In this document: positions 56,780 to 64,000 of the stretch, in pieces | Layout of the letters: each line of letters opens with the position of its first letter | How positions within the stretch are numbered: position 1 is the stretch's first letter | Assembly: GCA_006384855.1 (NCBI GenBank) | Contig: VCJN01001381.1 | Location: 1 to 64,000, forward strand | DNA length: 64,000 bases | Source of the DNA: Tetraselmis striata | Lineage: Eukaryota > Chlorophyta > Chlorodendrophyceae > Chlorodendrales > Chlorodendraceae | Reading direction: 5' to 3' | Made by a program: the position numbers and the translations under genes | The notes under the pieces: model-generated | Told to the model about the DNA's origin: nothing | The model's database searches: none | The model's input: the letters and a program-made list of their open reading frames with translations, nothing else

Positions 56780-56920
56780 CACTGATGCCATGTCAGTATC
56801 GCAACGCGACATGCACTGGCCGCCGCCCACACGGCTGCACCCCAACCAAATGCACCCGAGCCCCTCGCCAATGTGTTTCCTCACGCGTTCATGGCCATCC
56901 CGCCGGTTGGTTGTCTATTC
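56780..56920 (+). repeat. Dispersed repeat, matches 14.85-15.02 kb inverted
   Basis: TGTTTCCTCACGCGTTC and ATGGCCATCCCGCC align with the reverse complement of 14.9 kb (TGTTTCCTCGCCCGCCC, ATGGCCATCCCACC). Weaker similarity extends on both sides. Degenerate. Confidence 0.45.
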
Positions 56921-57177
56921 ACGCGCGTCGGCGTGTGCGTGATACCGACCCCGGTTTTGGTGCAGTTGCAGGCGACGTCCATCCACGCACCAAGTGCAGC
57001 GTGATTCCCTAGTCAAAGGTCATTAAGCTTCGGTTTGAGCCACTCGTCATGCAGGTTTTATAACGCCCTCTGAGATTCCAGGGTTTCATCTCATATACCC
57101 TACGTTCAGGTACCCTAGACTTGTGAAGTCTTGAGACTGCCGAAAAGGGACCCCAAACTTATGTGCAGGGGTGTCTT

Positions 57178-57295
57178 TGAATTTTGAAATTTGTTACAAC
57201 TGAATCAAGTTTCGTTGACAAGTTGTGTCTTTACCCAGCATCAGGGAAGCGCCCGCCCCTGACCAACCCGCATAGGGTCCGCTTATTAAAGCGCA
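57178..57295 (+). repeat. Dispersed repeat, matches about 25370-25490
   Basis: Shared sequence includes ACTGAATCAAG, TTACCCAGCATCAGGGAAG and CTGACCA followed by GCAT and GGG. The 25.4 kb copy lies within TRMO intron 7. Confidence 0.6.
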
Positions 57296-58426
57296 AAGGG
57301 AGGGGCCTAAGAAGCTAAGTATAGGCCACGTGGCTGTTGTATACATTGGTACAAATCATCAAAATTGACGTGTACGCGCTTTGTGTTTCGAACGGAGTGA
57401 TGACACGCGTACATGGCGCTAGTCTGTACGTCGCGCCACCCGCACCGTACATGTAAGACGCACGTCCGTACAAACATGCGACCACGTGACCGCCCATTTA
57501 TGCGTGTTTCAACCGTTTCCATGCACCCGGATCTCGAAGCATGCTCAAGTGTCGCGCTCCACCGGCAGCGGCCAAGCAAGCGGCCGGGCTGCTCAGCCGT
57601 CTCGCTGCCGAGATCGGCCCCAGTATTGAGATGTTGCCAGCGGTTGGTGTCCTCGGATGCCTCGAGGGTCGGAGGTGAAGGCGGGGAAAACACCCCCATG
57701 CACTACACAAGGTTGTATGCTCACTGGTGTTGTGCAACAACTCACCAATGCCGGATCGCGAGACGCGCCATGTCGAGGCCACCGCCCGAAGGCGGCTTCC
57801 TAGGCCCCATGCACGGTTGGATTTATAAAAATCGTCACCGAGCAAGGATGTGCCGATAACGAGTGCGCATGCCCACGTTTTGGGGCGGGTCGCTCGAAAC
57901 CACAATTTACTTTCGAATGATGACCCTCCAGATAGAGTGTGTGTTTCCCCTGTCCGTGTTGTGCACACTTCCTCCCGACCCGTAGGTGGATCTCGGAGAG
58001 GCCGACGCAAGTAATGCCCGGGTCGTACATGAATTATCCCCCCCCCCCCCCCCCCCCCCCCCCGCGCCCTACATGGCTTCATTATCCCGGCGGCGCCAAC
58101 ATGCGCTGCCGGGAGTACGAGTATTATTTGAAAAACCCCGTAGGGCTCCCCGGTCGTCGCAGAATCCGAGGACCCGCCACAACCGGTCACCCCGCTTAGC
58201 TACCCTACCGCACCCAGCCGAACCCGGGTCCTAGAGGGTACTAGTGCCCATCATCACGTGGAGGTGTGGGTGGTGCCGTCAGGCCTGCCGCATCGGTGAT
58301 CATCCGCTCATGGTGGGCCGCTACTTGGCGGCGGCGGGGGTCCATATCATCATAATTTACATAAAGTTGAAAGGGCAGTAACAAATCCACCTACTGCTAA
58401 AAGTAGTACTAGAAAATCAACACATC

Positions 58427-58476
58427 AAGCCGCCTAAAAGCGGCCCGCATCCCGCATGAGGCGGGATGGATGAAAG
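58427..58476 (+). repeat. Twin-hairpin motif, copy 2
   Basis: First stem GCCGC/GCGGC with loop CTAAAA. Second stem CATCCCGC/GCGGGATG with loop ATGAG, a perfect 8-bp stem. Similar to 35513-35562. Confidence 0.7.
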
Positions 58477-59002
58477 TTGAAAGGGAGGGGGTGGGGCTTG
58501 CCGAAAAGGTGCCTTGGCTTGGGTTACAATGACTGCTATGGCAAGAGCACGTCGCAACCAAGAAGACCGGAAAGGCCAAAGTGGGGGAGAGATAAACTGA
58601 CGCATGCCGTCACATGATAGGCGGGGCGCAGAGATGATAGATGGGGACACCTGAGCGACCGCTAGTTGTTACTATCTTGCGCGGTGTCGACTTACAACGG
58701 TGCGCCGAAGTCGACCGTGCTTGTTGTCACGGCGGCAATTTTCTAAGAACAATAGCGGGTCCACAATACATCAGTCCGCACTCTTACTTGGTAAGAGATA
58801 TGTGTAGCTGCCCGCACCGCATGCGCTCCAGCACGTGGATTAACGTGTCGCAGGCGAACGCGCGCAGTGCGCGCCAGACGCGGGGAGACCCCTACTACTT
58901 GTAGTAAACATTTCAAAGGGAGGGGTGTATGGTTTGCCTAGCTCGATCTTGAAGCACGATGCAAGAGGGCGCCGGCCGGCTCGAGGGGCAGACGAGGGGC
59001 GG

Positions 59003-60090
59003 TCAAGAAATCGGGGCTTGGCACCGGGCCAGGAGGACCCAAAAGGCAACCACGGGCCACTTGGGAGGACCAACGACGTCGCGCACGCCGAGGCGCGAGG
59101 TCGCGACGAGGTCCGGGGAGAGCGGGAAGCCAACCACCTCGGATCCCGTCCCCGAGAGGCGCTGGTGCCATTTCTTGTCCGGTCGGTAGTGCGCGATGAA
59201 TATGGCGGGCGCGCCAGAGGTGTGGAGTTTGATACGATATCGTCGATGAGGTCCCATGGAGGTCGCACCGGTTGTGCTCGCGAAGCCATGCGCCGGCGGC
59301 GGAAAAGCGCAAGCAATCGGTGGCCTCACTACAAGGGGTCGCGCCAATTGGTGTTGTATTGCGGCAGGCGCGCGTTTTCCATTATTGCAGAGAAGCTGTC
59401 GATGGTGACGTGGCGAGCCCAGAAGTTGTCGAGGTGTTTTAAGTGGCGGAGGGTGAACGCCTACTCGTAGTACTCAATATCGCGGCTGAGTCTGTCAACC
59501 TAGATGAACGCCGTGGTTTTGATGTACTGCGTGCGAATGAAGATGTCGTTGGTATCGAGGATCAATCACGACTTCCATAGCTATATCATGAATAGAGGGG
59601 AACGGGAGGTGAGGTTGGCGAGGGGGTGTACCACCACCATGTCGTCCTCGTAGAGCACTACTATTCAACCACGCAGCTCGGCGAGGCAAGTGAGAGCGGG
59701 CGGGGTACCGAACAGCCTTGAGAACCTTGTAGATGATGAGCATCTCCCGGTCGACATCGTCGTACCAACAGCCGCGCGCCTCGGTTGTCTCATCGAGGAC
59801 GGGTTCCCACTTGTAACCGGAGTTGTCAACGGTCATGTAGACGATCTCCACGGGCTTGTAGCTGGAATATTTATATAGATGGAAGAACGGCCGCTACTCT
59901 GTGTAGGCACCGCGGCGGCCCACCACTCGAAATCACTCCGGAGCTGGTGCGTTGTCTTGACGCGCCCGCGCCACGATGAGTCCTTGGTGCACAACCCGTC
60001 TTGCAGCTCGCGGAGGTAGTACAGGGCCGGCTTTATGGCGAGGAAGGGGAACTTAGCTCGGCGAGCCACGGACGCGAACTCACGTACATG
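59003..60090 (-). pseudogene. Decayed DIRS-type reverse transcriptase/RNase H region
   Basis: Read from high to low coordinates on the minus strand, in shifting frames. A segment after the RT palm comes first (LAIKPALYYLRELQDGL, HQLRSDFEWWAAAV; 60069-59870). The RNase H domain follows (VDNSGYKWEPVLDETTEARG, 59834-59690; then VVLYEDDMVVVHPLANLTSR with four stop codons, 59690-59470; VDRLSRDIEYY). Next is HLDNFWARHVTIDSFSAIM with LPQYNTNWRDP (59450-59335), and finally PPWDLIDDIVS and GPPKWPVVAFWV (59265-59040). This order is typical of DIRS-like elements. Stops and frameshifts show it is dead. RT catalytic motifs are not seen in the window upstream of it. Confidence 0.8.
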
Positions 60091-63084
60091 CAGCCATCTC
60101 CTATATATATCGTTTCGCTCGGTCGGCGAATGAGGCCGAGGGCCGGCGCCGCGAGCGACTCGAGCTTGCGCTTCCTCCGGGGCCCAAATCGCTATGGGAG
60201 TCGAGCTCTGAGCCCATATGTCCTAGTCGTTGCACCTACCGGCTCCCATTGTCCCTTGTCTGGGTGGTGGCTAAGGCCGGGCCTCGCTGGTAGTGAGATG
60301 ATGCGGTCTCGTATACGGCGTAGGCCTGCGCCCGGCTCGACGCAAAAAAATAGTCGTCTCTACTACAAGGTAGCATTCGACACCCGCTAAAGTATCAGCG
60401 TAGTGTCTGACGTCGTTCAAGAAATTGAAGTTGAAATTGGTCACAACATGCTAGCCCAATGCCCACCACTGCCCGGACTGAGTTGTTCTTAAGATTAGCT
60501 ACCTCGGCAAGGAACGCATATCGTGTTATTATTATAACTCAAACTTCCGTCCATCCTCTTTCGTTTTCAACCCCGTCTCCTTTCATCCCGTTATCAGTCG
60601 TTGTATTATTTTCCAGATACCCACGGGCAGTCGCCAGGAGAGTCGAGCGACTACCGCTAATTGGCGGGTGGGGATCACCGATGTATTACTCGCCCCGCCT
60701 CCGTAAGGTTTAGGCTTTCCCTGCCGCCATCGTTGAAATATCTCGCAGATCGCGGCACCAATCGTCCTACCGTGCCGGCTGTGGCGGTCTGCGGGCCTCG
60801 ACCGCGGTCCGCCGTTGCTGCCTCATTCATCGCGCCCGCCTGAGGTTATCGCGCTAGGGTCGCCCAGGGCGACTCAATTGGGCTAGGGCTCCCTAAGGGC
60901 GACTTGTGCCGGAAAGGCGGGACTCACCCCCCCCCCCCCCCCCCCCCCCCCCGTCGTCCGCTCGTCGTTGCTCTGTGGCCGGCAGGTCGGTCTTGCCCTC
61001 CAGCGCGCCGCTCTCCGCCGCATCGCGCCATGTCGTTGTAGCCGCCCGTCTAGGGCTGGCCGCCAGCTGACTCCGCCTTCGCCTGCTGGCCGCGACTCCC
61101 TCGAGGCACGCCTGCTCTTGTCTCCTGATGGCCCTTGAGTCGCCGCCAGGTCGGGCCTCTCCGCCCCCGAATGCCCGCCCCGCCTCCAAGTGCCGGGCTC
61201 CTGTCTCCTCAAGCTCGTTGATGCCCTCGTCCGCTCTCATAGGACGACAGAGGGTTCCCGGGTGCTCCAAACATGTTGGCTGCAGGGCGCTGGCGAACAC
61301 TCCGTTGATGTACTAAGCCGACATTCGAGTATTCATAGGTGGAACACATACGGGTGGGGGGTACGACAGATCCTTTGCATGTTGGCCGTGAGTAGTAGCG
61401 AGGTACGAAAATTTCAAAAGTTTTGAACATGATTCTATTCACCCCTCGCGAGTGGCGTGCCCCTGTCCAAGTCGTACACACCCCGTCCTCGCCCGTAGGC
61501 GGATCTCGGAGGGGCTGCCGCAAGGCCGAGGTCGAATGGGTACAATTGTTAACACCATTTAAACATGCGGGTTGTCCCGGAGGACACCATGCTCAGCTAG
61601 CCAACAGGGACGAGACGCCAACATGCATGTAGGTTATTTCTCATCCTATCAAGCTCATATCATTATTACTCGTCTACCTACCCACCCTCCCCCTGGAATT
61701 AACCTACATATGCATCATGCATGGCATCTCAGTGTCGGTTAGCTGAGCAGCATACATGGTTTCCTCCGGGGAAACCCGCATATTTAAATCCTGGGTGGGT
61801 AATGTCTGGCAAACAATCACGGTCAAAACTCCCTTGGACTTTTTGCAAACTGGTAATAATGGGTGTATATATGGAAATATGGCTATCAACGCCACAATAT
61901 GGACACAATAGTGGGGAGAAAGAGCTTTCAGAGGGGCGCAGGCGCTGCACTCTAGGTTGAGCCCATTCCTCGCGCAGAACACAGTTTCCCCCTTTATCAT
62001 TGACTTTGACATAATTTAAAATTTCCGGCGACGGAGATAGGGAGGGGATGTTGCCTTATGTCCGGCCTTCAATCGGGCCTTCAGACCGGTAATTGACACG
62101 GCGAACGCGAATGAAGACCACGGGACTATAAGTGCGGCTTGGGGGGTGGGGGGGAGGGGTACTGAGAGAGGAGTGTTTGATGGTGCCTCGCGAGGCATTG
62201 CGTGAGGCCACGCAGCGATGGGAAAGTATTTTTACATAGGCGGTAGACCGGCCGTCTTGCGGCCGCCGCCCGCCCGCCGCAGCGACTGCTAACCAGTATT
62301 TGTTGCGGAGGAACCTCGTGTAACAAAGTTATGACGCCCCTGTGGAGTCCGGGCAAAAATCTTAGCGCCGGGGCGTCGCGTATGCCGCAGGGACGCCAGC
62401 ATGCAAGCACGTCACGAAACCTGTCAGGCGGGTGACGCAATACCCGTATGCAATATAGCATAAGGATCCGGCACATGTTAATAAGCTGCGCATTCTAAAA
62501 TGAATGGTTCCATAATCACACCGCATAACACCCGCTATACGATGTACCGCGAAGTACAGGTGTCGGCACAATTCAAAAATACGAGACAACGCGAGGATTG
62601 TCTCGTACATGGCGGTATGTAGCGACTTGAGTTCGCGTGAGATCGACAACTGCTGGCGGTACGCTGTACTCTGTGACTCGCAGGTACTTATATGTGTACA
62701 TCCCAATAAGGGGCTTAATCTGCCGGTCACCCTTAATCATCATACTAGATGATTCTTAATTTTTAGTGAAGTCCTCCGGTGCCATGAGAGTCAGTAGGTT
62801 GGCGCGCATCAGGGCGCTGTTGATCTGCAGGACGAAATGCGCGGAGCGCAAGACAGCACAGCGACGCCTAACAACACATCCAACCCACGACCTGAGCCAC
62901 GGCTGCCCTAGCCTGCCTACCGTACAGTTCCGAAACGAGCTGATATCGCTTACTGGCCACTCCCGGGAGCTAGATCCGTGCTTGCGTCCTATCAACATCA
63001 CGTTGCGCACCGCCCCGAAACGCGTCGTCGTGACGGCCCGACATCGCCAACGTGACGACCGAAGTTGCGGTCGCGATTGGCGGG
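60091..63084. other. Gene-poor stretch upstream of the flavoprotein gene
   Basis: A C tract of about 26 bases near 60927-60952. A repeat piece at 61455-61530 is shared with 57950-58020. Short frames only. The promoter of the flavoprotein gene should be near its right end. Confidence 0.4.
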
Positions 63085-63357
63085 ATGCCGCCAGCCAAGC
63101 CGCTTGTGGTGATAGTTGGCTCGGGTCTTGCGGGATGCAGCGCGGCGCTGCAGCTGCGGGAGATCATGTCGGGCTGCCGGTGCGCCGAGGTGCTCGTGCT
63201 GGAGAAGGAGGGGCGCGCTGGCGGCAACAGCCACAAGGCGAGCAGCGGCATCAGCATCCTTAGCCCGGAGCACGGCGACACCGAGGAGCACTTCGTCCAG
63301 GACTGCCTCGACAGCGGCCGTGGTCTTTGCGTGCCGCTGCTTGTCCAAACGCTAGTG
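63085..63357 (+). CDS. Fumarate reductase-like flavoprotein (Osm1 type), first exon only
   Basis: From ATG 63085 (MPPAKPLVVIVGSG) the exon runs 91 codons to a GT donor at 63358 (GTGAGC). VVIVGSGLAGCSAALQL is the Rossmann FAD-binding motif. EKEGRAGGNSHKASSGIS matches the conserved flavin-contacting segment of soluble fumarate reductases and related FAD-binding-2 oxidoreductases. EEHFVQDCLDSGRG fits the next conserved helix. Yeast Osm1 and Frd1 reduce fumarate using reduced flavin or NADH-derived electrons; whether this alga uses it likewise is inference. The rest of the gene is not seen before the window ends. An in-frame GTG at 63052 could extend the frame, but ATG is preferred. Confidence 0.85.
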
Positions 63358-64000
63358 GTGAGCTTCCCCCCTCGTGGTCTATGCTGCTGGCGCCCGCCGT
63401 GCATGCAGCAAGAGGTAGTATTGCTGCTAGTAGTCAGGCTCGTAACCCAGCGCGTCACCTCTTATTCCGCGCCTGTTTCCATCCTTTAGCGATGGGTACT
63501 GGTACTGGGTACTGGTTTGTCCTCGCTACTGGGTACTGGTTTGTCCTTTTCTGGTGATTTCCTGATATCGCCTTCTGCAGCTAGCTCATGTAAATTTGAA
63601 TATACTAGGTACTGGTACGGTGCCCGTAGTCGCTACCTGCTGGCACCGTCGTCCAGTCGTCGTCCCCTCGTATAGTCAGTATGGAGGTAATGAGGGATAT
63701 GTCATTGTTTTTCTGGCGACCTAAAATAATGCTTAATTCTTAATTTATAGCTGCACCCACCTGTGGCAGTCTTTCTTGAACGTTAGTGAAACTGGTGATT
63801 GTCCGTATAAAAAGGCGCCAGACTAGACGAAAGAATAGCATGGGGTCGATCTGGAGACCAGCAGGTCGTATCGATCTTGCCAGTACACGTAGTCGTAAGG
63901 ATTAGCGACCACAGGTACAGGATTACCCGTACAGGTAATCCTGTATGCGCGCCGCCAGCAGGGGAACCGCTGCTCATGATAGCGCCAGGTTCCAGGGCTA
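63358..64000. other. First intron of the flavoprotein gene or flanking DNA
   Basis: Contains GGTACT repeats (63486-63545) and retroposon-like motif copy 4. No second exon with a FAD-oxidoreductase signature was found, so the intron may continue beyond the window. Confidence 0.4.
63553..63593 (+). repeat. Retroposon-like 3' end motif, copy 4
   Basis: GGTGATTTCCTGATATCGCC then TTCTGCAGCTAGCTCATG and TAA. Also shares an upstream TTGTCCTTTT with copy 1, so the homology extends beyond the core. Confidence 0.7.

Larger units (their letters stand above)
55609..58426. other. Repeat-derived stretch without a supported gene
   Basis: Contains dispersed repeats shared with other parts of the window (56780-56920 with 14.8-15.0 kb; 57178-57295 with 25.4 kb; 57950-58020 with 61.5 kb) and a C tract of about 26 bases near 58039-58064. 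Open frames here are short and unrecognised. Confidence 0.4.

Noticed and set aside
1..64000. Search for tRNA, rRNA and other structured RNA genes
   Set aside because: No B-box-like GGTTCGAANCC with a matching cloverleaf and no rRNA-like stretch was recognised by eye. A covariance-model scan would be decisive.

Overview
The window is nuclear DNA from a eukaryote, most likely a green alga (chlorophyte). It has densely intron-split, GC-rich genes, GT-AG introns plus some GC-AG introns, and TGTAA motifs (the chlorophyte polyadenylation signal) a short way downstream of several stop codons. Between genes lie long G or C homopolymers, CA/GT microsatellites and retroelement remains. The species cannot be fixed from the sequence alone. 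All gene models below were built by matching splice phases by hand.

Layout. At 1-653 is the 3' end of an unrecognised gene with an alanine/proline/lysine-rich tail. At about 2.1-5.6 kb (+) is a TRP-type cation channel, missing a clear N-terminus. At 6.3-9.6 kb (-) is a complete ten-exon lanthionine synthetase C-like (LanCL) gene. From 9.6 to 16.8 kb there is a minisatellite, a possible decayed gag-like element and no convincing gene. At 16.8-22.0 kb (+) is a complete nine-exon homogentisate 1,2-dioxygenase. After a repeat-rich gap, 24.1-30.5 kb (-) holds a complete nine-exon TRMO-type tRNA m6t6A methyltransferase with an N-terminal membrane anchor.

From 30.7 to 44 kb the DNA is dominated by mobile elements. 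A 5'-truncated non-LTR retrotransposon (reverse transcriptase plus restriction-like endonuclease) sits between perfect 15-bp target duplications about 250 bp upstream of TRMO. A decayed gag-like gene and a foldback element follow. Next comes an apparently perfect 1,865-bp tandem duplication that carries a second, 277-bp fragment of the same retrotransposon family. It runs into a tyrosine-recombinase element with a gag-like gene (one in-frame stop), an intact recombinase gene and split direct repeats of the PAT/Kangaroo type, but no reverse transcriptase.

At 45.1-49.2 kb (-) is a complete ten-exon serine O-acetyltransferase whose C-terminus carries an unusual extension of about 140 residues with an EF-hand-like loop. 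At 50.8-52.0 kb (-) is a PAS plus class III nucleotide cyclase-like protein in one uninterrupted reading frame. The region 52-63 kb is mostly repeats, including a decayed DIRS-type reverse transcriptase/RNase H at 59.0-60.1 kb and four copies of a short retroposon-like 3' end. The first exon of a fumarate-reductase-like flavoprotein begins at 63,085. The host genes are housekeeping or signalling genes with no evident joint pathway: tyrosine catabolism (HGD), cysteine synthesis (SAT), tRNA modification (TRMO), LanCL, an ion channel, a cyclase and a flavoprotein.
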